From assembly GCA_025964405.1 (NCBI GenBank), contig JAOPYW010000058.1:1-25913 (forward strand): a stretch of DNA of 25,913 nt. Direction: 5' to 3'. How positions within the stretch are numbered: the first letter of the stretch is position 1; the number at the start of each line of letters is the position of its first letter. Shown one piece after another: positions 15,353-22,091 of this stretch. This DNA comes from Thermoleophilia bacterium (lineage in GTDB: Bacteria; Actinomycetota; Thermoleophilia; Gaiellales; SKUG01). Position numbers and translations under genes: made by a program. The notes under the pieces were generated by a model, which saw only the letters and a program-made list of their open reading frames with translations, was not told the origin of the DNA and ran no database searches.

Positions 15353-16117
15353 ATGGCAGCAGCACTCGACGGCACGGTCGCCCTCATCACGGGCGCGAGT
15401 TCCGGCATCGGTGAGGAGACGGCCCGCGTGCTCGCCGCGCAGGGCGCGACGGTCGCCCTGCTCGCGCGGCGCAAGGATCGCCTCGACGCACTCGTCACCG
15501 AGATCGAGGCAGCGGGTGGATCAGCGCTCGCCGCCGAGGTCGACGTCACCGACCAGGCTGCGGCGATCGCCGCCGTGGAGCGCGTCGCCTCCGAGCTCGG
15601 CCGCATCGACACCGTCGTCAACAACGCCGGAGTCATGCTCCTCGGACCCATCGAGGATGCGCCCATCGACGAGTGGAACTCGATGGTGGACCTCAACCTC
15701 AAGGGCCTGCTCTACGTCGCCCACGCTTCGCTGCCGCACCTGCTCCGCGCCGCCGAGGATTCCCCGCGGCGGGTCGCCGACCTCGTCAACATCTCCTCGG
15801 TCGCGGGCCGCATCGCCCGCGCCGGCTCCGGCGTGTACAACCTGACCAAGCACGGCGTCGGGGCCTTCTCCGAGGCACTGCGCCAGGAGGTCACGAAGCG
15901 TCACGTGCGCGTGTCACTCGTCGAGCCGGGCGCCGTCGAGACCGAGCTCGTCTCCCACAACCGCCCCGAGGTGCAGGAGATGCTCGGCCAGCGCTTCGGC
16001 GAGATGGAGCGCCTCCAGTCGCCCGACATCGCCAGCGCGATCGAGTACATCGTCACGCGCGAACGGCACATCGCGATCAACGAGCTGCTCATCCGACCGA
16101 CCGAACAGGAGGGCTGA
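15353..16117 (+). CDS. Short-chain dehydrogenase/reductase (SDR)
   Basis: A 254-residue classical SDR. The Rossmann cofactor motif TGASSGIG is at residues 13-20, NNAG follows near residue 85, and the catalytic Ser149, Tyr162 and Lys166 are present (NISSVAG, YNLTK). ARRKDRLDAL after the second strand, with basic residues and no Asp at the strand end, suggests NADP(H). GGAGG about nine bases upstream supports the ATG at 15353. The stop directly abuts the next ATG, so this is the first gene of a three-gene operon with two DUF1990-type proteins. The substrate is unknown; this SDR subgroup acts on small alcohols or carbonyls. Confidence 0.92.
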   Translation: MAAALDGTVALITGASSGIGEETARVLAAQGATVALLARRKDRLDALVTEIEAAGGSALAAEVDVTDQAAAIAAVERVASELGRIDTVVNNAGVMLLGPIEDAPIDEWNSMVDLNLKGLLYVAHASLPHLLRAAEDSPRRVADLVNISSVAGRIARAGSGVYNLTKHGVGAFSEALRQEVTKRHVRVSLVEPGAVETELVSHNRPEVQEMLGQRFGEMERLQSPDIASAIEYIVTRERHIAINELLIRPTEQEG

Positions 16118-16828
16118 ATGGTCGCCGCACGCATCGCCCGAGCGGCTGGCACCGCCCGACGCGCCGTGCGCTGGGGCGTGGGCACGCCGGTCGAGCTCTG
16201 GCGCTACGCGACCCGCGGCGTCGAGGTGCACCGCACCGAGATCGAGGATCCCGACGAGACCTTCGAAGTGTCACGCCTGCCGCGTCGCCTCGCCGTCGGG
16301 GTGCAGACGATGGCCTCGGGCGTGGGCCCGGCCTTCCACCGCCGCTACTCGGTGCGCGTCATCGGTGCCCGCACGACGCCCGCCGCGCTGCTCGGCAGCC
16401 TCGAGCGCAACTTCAACGCGGTGATGCCGGGCGGCATGTCGGAGGTCGACGACACCGAGCTGCGCCATGCGGTCGGCGACGAGCTGCGCATCCACCTGGC
16501 CGGCCCCTGGGACGCCCCCGTGCGCGTGATCGACACCGACGCCAACCGCATGCGCTTCGCGACGCTCGACGGCCACATGGAGGCGGGCGAGATCGAGTTC
16601 CGCATCGAGGAGGAGGGCGACCCGGGTGAGCTCGAGCTCGTCATCGAGTCGTGGGCCCGCAGCTCCGGCCCGGCCTTCGCGGCCCTCTACCACCCCCTCG
16701 GCCTCGCCAAGGAAGTGCAGCTCCACATGTGGGCCACCGTGCTCGAGCGCCTCGCGCACCGCTCCGGCGGCGAGATCGTCGACGGCATCCGCGTGGTCAC
16801 CCGACGGCGTGAGCCCACGCGTGCCTGA
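16118..16828 (+). CDS. DUF1990-like protein
   Basis: A 236-residue protein of unknown function. The first half (residues 1-70) is basic and may bind membrane or nucleic acid. The second half resembles the DUF1990/SRPBCC-like fold: VRVIDTDANRMRFATLDGHM then GEIEFRI and LVIESWARSSGPAFAALYHP. AGGAGGG ends 4 nt before the ATG at 16118, and the start directly follows the SDR stop. It overlaps the following DUF1990 gene by 8 nt. The DUF1990 label is by pattern resemblance only. The pairing of two such proteins suggests a heteromer or an ancient duplication. Confidence 0.7.
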   Translation: MVAARIARAAGTARRAVRWGVGTPVELWRYATRGVEVHRTEIEDPDETFEVSRLPRRLAVGVQTMASGVGPAFHRRYSVRVIGARTTPAALLGSLERNFNAVMPGGMSEVDDTELRHAVGDELRIHLAGPWDAPVRVIDTDANRMRFATLDGHMEAGEIEFRIEEEGDPGELELVIESWARSSGPAFAALYHPLGLAKEVQLHMWATVLERLAHRSGGEIVDGIRVVTRRREPTRA

Positions 16829-17537
16829 CCCGTCGGGCAGCGGGGGGAGCGGTGCGCGCAGCGCCTCTTCGAGCCGATCACTGCGCCGGCTCGACCGCCT
16901 GCACGACGTTCCGCTCAACTACGAGCCGCCGGCGACTGACACCTACGACGCCGGTGCCGGGTGGGTCATCGACTCCTACACGCAGCCGCTCCCCGGTGAG
17001 GCGCCCGGCGCGCCCGAGGCCGGGGGCGTCTGGGAGGTCGCGCAGGCCGCACTGCGCGACTACGAGTTCGCTGACCCCCGGCTCATCCGCGCGGTCTACT
17101 ACCCCGAACGCGACCTTGCGGGCCGCACGATGCTGCTCGTGGGTCGGTTCGGCCCGCTGCGCTTCCACATGGGCGCGCGGGTCTACGCGGTGGTGGACGA
17201 GACGCGCCTGGTCGAAGGCCGGGAGGTGCGCGTGTGGGGGTGGGGCTACCAGACCCTGCGCGGCCACCTCGAGACCGGGCGCATGCGCTTCCAGGTCTGG
17301 AAGTGGCTCGACGACGGTGCCGTGGAGTTCCACCTCGAAGCGGCGTCGCGGGCCGCGCGCATCGCCAATCCGATCGTCCGCGCCGGCTTCCGGGTCTTCG
17401 GTCGGCGGCTCCAGCTCCGCTTCGCGCGTCGCGCATGCGAACGCATGGATGCGATCGTGCGTGCCAGGTTGGCGGGCCGTGTCGTGCGCGAGTCCACGGG
17501 TGATTCGGTCGACGTCGCGCCGATCACGCCCGGCTGA
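16821..17537 (+). CDS. DUF1990 family protein
   Basis: A 238-residue protein. It begins with a Ser/Gly-rich stretch, then LNYEPPATDTYDAGAG (the entry motif of DUF1990) and a beta-rich core: TMLLVGRFGPLRFHMGARVY, WGWGYQTLRGHLETGRMRF, DGAVEFHLEAASRAARIANP, with a closing helix rich in Arg. The GTG at 16821 overlaps the upstream stop (GTGCCTGA), indicating translational coupling. The frame is open further upstream but that part is the shadow of the preceding gene. Function is unknown in the family; a ligand-binding cavity is plausible from the fold. Confidence 0.8.
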   Translation: MPDPSGSGGSGARSASSSRSLRRLDRLHDVPLNYEPPATDTYDAGAGWVIDSYTQPLPGEAPGAPEAGGVWEVAQAALRDYEFADPRLIRAVYYPERDLAGRTMLLVGRFGPLRFHMGARVYAVVDETRLVEGREVRVWGWGYQTLRGHLETGRMRFQVWKWLDDGAVEFHLEAASRAARIANPIVRAGFRVFGRRLQLRFARRACERMDAIVRARLAGRVVRESTGDSVDVAPITPG

Positions 17538-17731
17538 GTACACGGCTGCGCGGCCGCACGTCATCTCGCATGCTTTGCTAGTGAAACCTGCAATACGACG
17601 GGGATCATGCGTCTCGTCGCCGATTCGGCAACAGACTGCACAGGTCGCCACAAATGTACATCCGTTCTCGTTTTTCGTAGTGGGTGCCGGGGATCCGTTC
17701 TCCACACCACGTACACAACGAAGGAGGAGAC
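17538..17731. promoter_or_regulatory. Intergenic region upstream of the envelope cassette
   Basis: A 194-bp gap that must carry the promoter for the next three genes. GTTC at 17664-17667 and GGGT at 17682-17685 are spaced 14 bp apart, resembling the general-stress (SigB-type) consensus of actinobacteria (GNNT, N14-16, GGGT). AAGGAGGA at 17721-17728 is a strong ribosome site. The region has lower GC than its neighbours. On the minus strand it contains a 42-codon frame with a CxxC...CxxxC pattern, treated under findings. Confidence 0.3.
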
Positions 17732-18322
17732 ATGACGTCGACCATCGGCGCAGCCCCCACAAGCGACACGGCATCGAAGGCAACACCGAGTTCGGTCGCC
17801 GAGATCAAGGACGCCGCGCTCGAGAAGACCACCGAGGTTCGCGAGAAGCTCGGAGCGAAGGTATCCGAACGGGCCTTCGAGCAGGCAGACGAGCGATCGA
17901 CCGCAATCGGCGAACATGCTTCGACGATCGCCGAGGCGCTCACCTCCACCAGCTCCTCACTGCGAGGCCAGGGCGAGGACATGCCGGCGAAGGCACTCGA
18001 CGCAGTCACCGAGCGTGTCGAGCAGGTGGGTAGCTACCTGACGAACACCGACGGTGAGAAGATCCTCCACGACATCGAGGCAGCCGCGCGCAAGCGCCCA
18101 TGGGTCACGGCGGCCGCCCTGTTCGGCATCGGGTTCGCCGCATCGCGCGTGCTCGGAGCGTCGAGCAAGGACCGCTACGGCGCATCCGCATCCTCGAGCA
18201 ACGCGCTCCCCGAGCAGGCATGGGTTCCGGCGCCGCAGGCCGTTGGTACCGGCGCCACACGCCCGGCGCTCGACAGCGGTGGTGCGACACTCATGGGAGG
18301 AGCGAGCAATGCCGTCTATTGA
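17732..18322 (+). CDS. Helical membrane-associated protein of envelope/stress cassette
   Basis: A 196-residue protein without a confident family name. Residues 20-115 are charged, heptad-like amphipathic helix (IKDAALEKTTEVREKLGAKV and onward). One hydrophobic segment follows a basic stretch (RKRPW, then AALFGIGFAASRVLG, about residues 124-142), as in YtxH/ElaB-type membrane-anchored stress proteins. The tail is Ala/Ser/Gly-rich. A perfect ribosome site (AAGGAGGA) fixes the ATG at 17732; the longer open frame upstream is not used. It overlaps the Holin-X gene by 14 nt. It may anchor to the inner face of the membrane; the role is inferred from its neighbours. Confidence 0.8.
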   Translation: MTSTIGAAPTSDTASKATPSSVAEIKDAALEKTTEVREKLGAKVSERAFEQADERSTAIGEHASTIAEALTSTSSSLRGQGEDMPAKALDAVTERVEQVGSYLTNTDGEKILHDIEAAARKRPWVTAAALFGIGFAASRVLGASSKDRYGASASSSNALPEQAWVPAPQAVGTGATRPALDSGGATLMGGASNAVY

Positions 18323-18767
18323 TTCCGTCAGGGAGCACGTACGCTCGGCGGCGGGTGAGATGGTGAACCCACTGCGCGGGGAGTCCTTCGGGGAGCTCAT
18401 GAAGCAGCTCGCCGGCGAGACCTCGACGCTCGTGCGGCAGGAAGTCGCACTCGCCAAGGCCGAGACCGTCGACAAGGCGAAGAAGGCGGCTCCGGGCATC
18501 GGCATGTTGGGAGGCGCGGCATTCGTCGGGCTCCTGGCCGCCGGCACCCTGACCGCCACGCTGATCGCGCTCATCGATGAAGCGACGCCCGTCTGGGTGG
18601 CCGCGCTCATCGTGACCGTGGTCTACGCCGCGATCGCAGCCGTGCTGGTGAAGGTGGGGCGCGATCGCATCAAGGAGGCACTCCCGCCGGTGCCCGAACA
18701 GACCGTCGAAACACTGAAGGAGGATGTCGCATGGGCCAAGACGCAGATGCAATCCGCAAGGAAATAG
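18309..18767 (+). CDS. Actinobacterial Holin-X family protein (phage holin family III)
   Basis: A 152-residue membrane protein. The N-terminal amphipathic helix contains GELMKQLAGETSTLVRQEVALAKAE, split here as GELMKQLAGETSTLVRQE then VALAKAE, the hallmark of PF07332. Two membrane helices lie at about residues 61-85 (GIGMLGGAAFVGLLAAGTLT) and 95-118 (VWVAALIVTVVYAAIAAVLV), and a basic/amphipathic tail closes the protein. GGGAGGAG lies just upstream of the ATG at 18309. Despite the holin name, chromosomal members next to DUF3618 genes are not prophage genes and are thought to act in the envelope. It overlaps the DUF3618 gene by 37 nt. Confidence 0.9.
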   Translation: MPSIDSVREHVRSAAGEMVNPLRGESFGELMKQLAGETSTLVRQEVALAKAETVDKAKKAAPGIGMLGGAAFVGLLAAGTLTATLIALIDEATPVWVAALIVTVVYAAIAAVLVKVGRDRIKEALPPVPEQTVETLKEDVAWAKTQMQSARK

Positions 18768-19405
18768 AGCGCACGCGGGACGAGATGGCCGTGACCGTCG
18801 ACGCCCTCGCCTACAAGTCAGACGTCAAGGAGCGAACGAAGGACAAGGTGCGAGACATGACTGCCAAGCCGAAGGACGCCATCATGCGCGTACGCGACAA
18901 CGTGATGGGCACGATCCAGGAACACACCCCCGACCGAGCCACGATGCATGACGTGTCAGACGCCGTACATCAGGCGCCTTCGCAGGTCGCCGGCCAGGTC
19001 GCCACGAACGCCCGCCGGGTCGGTGGCGTGATTCGTGAGAATCCGCTCGGGGTCGCGTTGGGCGGTCTCGCCCTCGGCTTCGTCGCCGGTCTCGTGCTGC
19101 CGAGCACCAAGCTCGAGAACGAGCGCATCGGTCCGATGGCCGACCAGCTCAAGGATGCGGCCCTCGAATCGGGCCAGGAGTTGCTCGAGCATGGCAAGGA
19201 GGTCGCCCAGGTGGCGGCCGGAGCGGCACAGACCGCGGCGCAGGACGCCGTGACGGAGGTGCGCGACGCCGTCAGCGAGTCTGGCTCCGAGCACATGGCT
19301 GACATGGCCGAATCCGCACAGGAGAAGGCGACCGACGTACGGGAGGCCGTGGGAAGCGGCTCCGGCACGAACGGTTCGTACTCAGGGAGTGGCGGCTCGT
19401 TCTGA
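18731..19405 (+). CDS. DUF3618 domain protein
   Basis: A 224-residue protein. Residues 7-26 (IRKEIERTRDEMAVTVDALA) are the DUF3618 signature, followed by a charged helix, one hydrophobic segment (NPLGVALGGLALGFVAGLVL, about 104-124), an Ala/Glu-rich helix and a Gly/Ser-rich tail. AAGGAGGA six bases before the ATG at 18731 supports the start. Last gene of the three-gene cassette, which recurs with Holin-X proteins in actinobacteria; envelope stability or stress is the usual inference. A GC-rich hairpin lies 24 bp downstream. Confidence 0.88.
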   Translation: MGQDADAIRKEIERTRDEMAVTVDALAYKSDVKERTKDKVRDMTAKPKDAIMRVRDNVMGTIQEHTPDRATMHDVSDAVHQAPSQVAGQVATNARRVGGVIRENPLGVALGGLALGFVAGLVLPSTKLENERIGPMADQLKDAALESGQELLEHGKEVAQVAAGAAQTAAQDAVTEVRDAVSESGSEHMADMAESAQEKATDVREAVGSGSGTNGSYSGSGGSF

Positions 19406-19428
19406 GCCCCGCATCCCAATCGATCCTC

Positions 19429-19460
19429 CGGGGGTCGCGTCCATCAGGGCGCGGCCCCCG
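19429..19460. terminator. GC-rich hairpin between convergent genes
   Basis: An 11-bp stem (19429-19439 with 19450-19460, CGGGGGTCGCG against CGCGGCCCCCG, one U-G pair) and a 10-nt loop. It sits between the DUF3618 stop and the stop of the convergent gene at 19467, so it can serve both directions. No T-run follows, so it is termination-like rather than a canonical intrinsic terminator. Confidence 0.55.
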
Positions 19461-19466
19461 AATCGT

Positions 19467-19988
19467 TCAGGCGACGTGGTCGGCGACGAACTCCAGCGCG
19501 CAGCCGTTCGTCGCGGTGCGCGTCGCGGGGGTGGCCTCGTGCGCATAGGCGACCCAGAGCTGACCATGCACGACGGGCGCGTCGTACTTCGCATACTCCT
19601 CGCGCTGGAACCGGGTCGAATGCCGCATGCCGTCGCCCTCGTTCCGGTTGGCGTAGAACGCGCGGTCGGCAGTCGCCGCCGCAGCAGCGCGAGCCGCCGA
19701 GTCGTAGACGGTCAGCTTGACCACCTCGCCGCCCACCTCCGACCGCTTGGCCGGATGCACCACCTGCAGGTCGTCGTGGGTCGCCGCTACCTTCTGTCGC
19801 TGCACGATGTCGCTCGCCGGCAGCGCGGCCTCGAGGCAGCGGGCCAGGTCGACCGAACCGGCGAATGCTGCGCGCTGCACGGCCTGGGGTCCGGGCGCGA
19901 GCTCGTCACCCGAGCCCGCGACCACGACGAAGACGCCGGCCGCGACGGCCAGGGCGATGATCGGAAGGGTGCGCAGCGAAGCATGCAT
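19467..19988 (-). CDS. Small exported protein of unknown function
   Basis: A 173-residue protein that I do not recognise. The N-terminus (MHASLRTLPIIALAVAAGVF) is a short basic start plus a hydrophobic stretch with no obvious signal-peptidase site, so it is either a signal peptide or an anchor. The remainder is soluble: a possible Cys pair (LARCLEAALP and TNGCALEF), an Ala-rich helix (SAARAAAAATADRAFYANRN) and a strand-rich end. An ATG three codons upstream (19997) is an alternative start. Divergent from the SRPBCC gene. Confidence 0.7.
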   Translation of the reverse strand: MHASLRTLPIIALAVAAGVFVVVAGSGDELAPGPQAVQRAAFAGSVDLARCLEAALPASDIVQRQKVAATHDDLQVVHPAKRSEVGGEVVKLTVYDSAARAAAAATADRAFYANRNEGDGMRHSTRFQREEYAKYDAPVVHGQLWVAYAHEATPATRTATNGCALEFVADHVA

Positions 19989-20073
19989 GGTCGGCATCTG
20001 CCCAGTGCGGCGCGTCTCGACACGGCGCCGCGCGTGGCGTTCTGGGATGCTCGCCGTCGACCCAGGAGCGACC

Positions 20074-20853
20074 ATGACCGCAACGCCCGACGACAGCCCG
20101 GCCCGCCTCGTGTTCGAGCGCCGCAGTGCGATGCCCGTCAGCGCCCATGAGCTGCTCGCCTGGCACCTGCGGCCGGGTGCCTTCGAGCGGCTCGTCCCGC
20201 CGGGTGACGGCACGCGCGTCGTGCAGCGCAGCGGCGCCATCGAGACCGACACCATGCGTGTCGAGCTCTCGGTGCCGGTGCTCGGGCCCATCCGCCAGCG
20301 CTGGCTGGTGCGCCACGAGGGCTACGTTCCCGACGCCCGATTCGTCGACGTGATGGAGCGCGGGCCGTTCCCCGCGTGGCGGCACGAACACCGGGTCATC
20401 GCGGTCGACGACTCCCGCAGCGAGCTGCGCGACCACATTGCCTACGACCTGCCGCTCGGCGCGCTCGGCCGCACCGCAGGCCGACCGATCGTCGAACGCA
20501 AGCTCGCGCCGATGTTCGCGCACCGACACGCCGTCACCCGCGACGACCTCACGGCCCACGCCGCTGCAGCGCTCGACCCGCTGCTCATCGAACTCGTCGA
20601 TCCGCGGCCCGCGCGCGCCACGACCCAGCTCGCAGCGTTCCTGCTCACCGGCGGTCACGAGCTCATCGGAGACGTCGACATCGTCGGCCACGTGGCGGGA
20701 GAGCGGTCGGCGGCCGAGGTGCGCATCACCTGCACTGCCGCGGGCTTCGACATCGAGCATGCCGGCGGTGCATCGGTCCACGTCGACCGCTCGCGCGACG
20801 CCGTTGCCGATCCTCGTCGTGTGTTGGCCGCACTGGTTGCCGGGCGCCGGTAA
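20074..20853 (+). CDS. SRPBCC protein with vestigial TIGR01777-type Rossmann segment
   Basis: A 259-residue protein. Residues 10-165 form an SRPBCC/cyclase-like domain of the kind fused to TIGR01777 epimerases: AHELLAWHLRPGAFERLVPP, FPAWRHEHRVIAV, YDLPLGALG and MFAHRHAVTRDDLTAHA. In the fused family a Rossmann domain follows with a GxxGxxG loop and then a FLTTGGH segment. Here FLLTGGHELIGD (189-200) is recognisable, but the glycine loop reads DPRPARATTQ and the protein stops about 60 residues later, so the cofactor domain is absent or broken. The ATG at 20074 has AGGAG upstream. It may bind a hydrophobic ligand. The alignment to TIGR01777 is from memory of the family. Confidence 0.72.
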   Translation: MTATPDDSPARLVFERRSAMPVSAHELLAWHLRPGAFERLVPPGDGTRVVQRSGAIETDTMRVELSVPVLGPIRQRWLVRHEGYVPDARFVDVMERGPFPAWRHEHRVIAVDDSRSELRDHIAYDLPLGALGRTAGRPIVERKLAPMFAHRHAVTRDDLTAHAAAALDPLLIELVDPRPARATTQLAAFLLTGGHELIGDVDIVGHVAGERSAAEVRITCTAAGFDIEHAGGASVHVDRSRDAVADPRRVLAALVAGRR

Positions 20854-20864
20854 CGCACTCGCAC

Positions 20865-20893
20865 TTTCGTCCGGGGAGGGAGTTCGCTAGACT
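20865..20893 (+). promoter_or_regulatory. Candidate promoter of tRNA-Thr
   Basis: TTTCGT at 20865-20870 and TAGACT at 20888-20893 are separated by 17 bp, about 50 bp ahead of the tRNA. The -10 is good, the -35 is weak. No other sigma-70-like pair is evident in the 89-bp gap. Confidence 0.4.
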
Positions 20894-20942
20894 TGCCAGC
20901 GCGCCGCCCGATCCGCCTCAAATTGGATCGAGCAGCGCACCC

Positions 20943-21016
<74 letters not shown>

Positions 21017-21018
21017 TG

Positions 21019-21046
21019 AAAACCCGCTGGAAACAGCGGGTTTTTT
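21019..21046 (+). terminator. Intrinsic terminator of tRNA-Thr
   Basis: CCCGCTG (21023-21029), loop GAAA, CAGCGGG (21034-21040), then six T. Preceded by AAAA, so it can also work leftward. A near-copy follows attR. Confidence 0.92.
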
Positions 21047-21082
21047 CGTGTCTCGGCGCGTCTCGTCTTGAGCGGAACTCGC

Positions 21083-21105
21083 CCAATGGGTCCAAAATGG
21101 GTCCA
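21083..21105 (+). repeat. Arm-type repeat, left copy
   Basis: A 23-nt sequence identical to 24109-24131, itself a tandem of ATGGGTCC units. It sits 67 bp inside attL. Probable integrase arm-binding site, by position and internal repetition. Confidence 0.6.
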
Positions 21106-21330
21106 CTGCAAATCGCGTCGAGGGCCACGAGATTGGCCGCGAAGACCAGCGCGCTCGCGCGCTCCCGCATGTCGCAACCGATTTTGCCGACGGTCTTCGC
21201 TCCGCCTGTGTGGCTGCTCCGCGACGACCTCAACGCGCTGCCGTGTCAACCTGCCTTGCGTCCATCGACACTCAAGCCCCCGGCTCGGCGAACAGCCACG
21301 CAACGACGTCAGCCGCCCAAGTCCCTTCCG

Positions 21331-21420
21331 TCCTTACTCTCACTCCCAACCATCTCTTCAACTCAATCCAATCCAATCCAGCCACACCACCTCAATCTCA
21401 CCAACACCCCACCCAAAACT
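21331..21420 (+). other. G-free, C-rich tract
   Basis: In 90 nt there is a single G (21381) and 43 C, including three AATCC units (21365-21379), in a genome where G and C are otherwise balanced. It lies directly before the 26-bp inverted repeat. The rest of 21106-21330 shows no credible gene. Such composition resembles a Rho-utilisation tract or an unstructured RNA linker; no coding frame here has a convincing start. Confidence 0.7.
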
Positions 21421-21488
21421 GCCCGCTTCACCCTCCTGACCCCTTTTCATCGTAGAGGGAGAGGGGTCAGGAGGGTGAAGCGGGCAGT
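21418..21488. repeat. 26-bp perfect inverted repeat (long hairpin)
   Basis: 21418-21443 (ACTGCCCGCTTCACCC onward) is the exact reverse complement of 21463-21488. With U-G pairs the stem extends inward to 21448/21458, about 31 pairs around a 9-nt loop. No poly-T follows on either side, so it does not look like an ordinary terminator. It could be a structured RNA or a very small transposon-like element. Confidence 0.8.
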
Positions 21489-21490
21489 AA

Positions 21491-21582
21491 CCACGCGACA
21501 GCGTGGATTGTGAGATCGAGGGCGGCGCGTTGGACGCGCCACCCAACGCGCCAGGGGAGGCGCCACTGGGCCAGTCGGTGGC
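21491..21582. repeat. Cluster of short hairpins
   Basis: CCACGC/GCGTGG (21491-21506) is followed by GGCGCGTTGG (21524-21533) paired with CCAACGCGCC (21543-21552). Its first seven bases can alternatively pair with ACGCGCC at 21534-21540. A third dyad GCCAC/GTGGC (21562-21566, 21578-21582) encloses ACTGGGCCAGT. Confidence 0.6.
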
Positions 21583-21670
21583 CGCGGTGCACTACGTCGC
21601 GCATCGCAGCGGCCGATCATTCGGCGTTCGACGGTCGCGTGTGATTCGATCGTCGTGCCGATACAGGAGC

Positions 21671-21964
21671 GTGCTTGCCCGCATCTGCCTCTTGTCCATG
21701 TGCGTCTTCGCGCTCCTTGTCCCCGTCAGCGCCGCCAATGCAGCCCTGTCGGGCTCGCTGGATTTGACGTATGGCCCGCAGCCCAAGGGCTGCGTCGGGC
21801 CGATGCTTGTGCGCGTCGATGACAAGTGGGAGGGGGTCGACATGTCGGGTGACGCCTTCGTTTGGATCACATCGTCGCGGGCGGCGAAGGTCAAGTCCCT
21901 GCGCGCGATGATGGACGACGGGCGCGAGGTGCTCGTTCCCTTAGCCAGCGTGTCCGCGAACTGA
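21671..21964 (+). CDS. Small secreted protein of the integrative element
   Basis: From the GTG at 21671 the 97-residue product has a classical signal peptide (MLARICLLSMCVFALLVPVS, cleavage likely after AANA). A mature domain of about 73 residues follows, with GPQPKGCVGPMLVRVDD and a basic C-terminal half (SSRAAKVKSLRAMM). No family is recognised. AGGAGC directly abuts the GTG, so the true start may be an in-frame GTG at 21641. The opposite-strand frame across this segment lacks any signal or domain. The protein would act outside the membrane or at the surface. Confidence 0.6.
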   Translation: MLARICLLSMCVFALLVPVSAANAALSGSLDLTYGPQPKGCVGPMLVRVDDKWEGVDMSGDAFVWITSSRAAKVKSLRAMMDDGREVLVPLASVSAN

Positions 21965-22091
21965 GAGCCCGTCAGAGAGGCTCCAGCATCCGCTGCCAAA
22001 TCTGAGAACCGATCCGCTTCGCGTAGCAATCCGGGTGCTAGGGGAGCCGTCAGCCCGCCAGAGTAGTCGAATCGCAACCGTCATTCTCAGG
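21965..22091. other. Gap between convergent element genes
   Basis: 127 bp with no gene or convincing terminator; AT content is higher than in the chromosome. Confidence 0.5.

Noticed and set aside
18309..18767. Prophage lysis module because of the holin name
   Set aside because: No endolysin or phage genes nearby; Holin-X next to DUF3618 is a normal chromosomal arrangement in actinobacteria.
21365..21379. AATCC x3 as a CRISPR or larger tandem array
   Set aside because: Three 5-nt units only, no spacers; part of the C-rich tract.
21592..22077. Minus-strand frame opposite the small secreted protein
   Set aside because: No signal, domain or ribosome site, whereas the plus-strand frame has a clear signal peptide.
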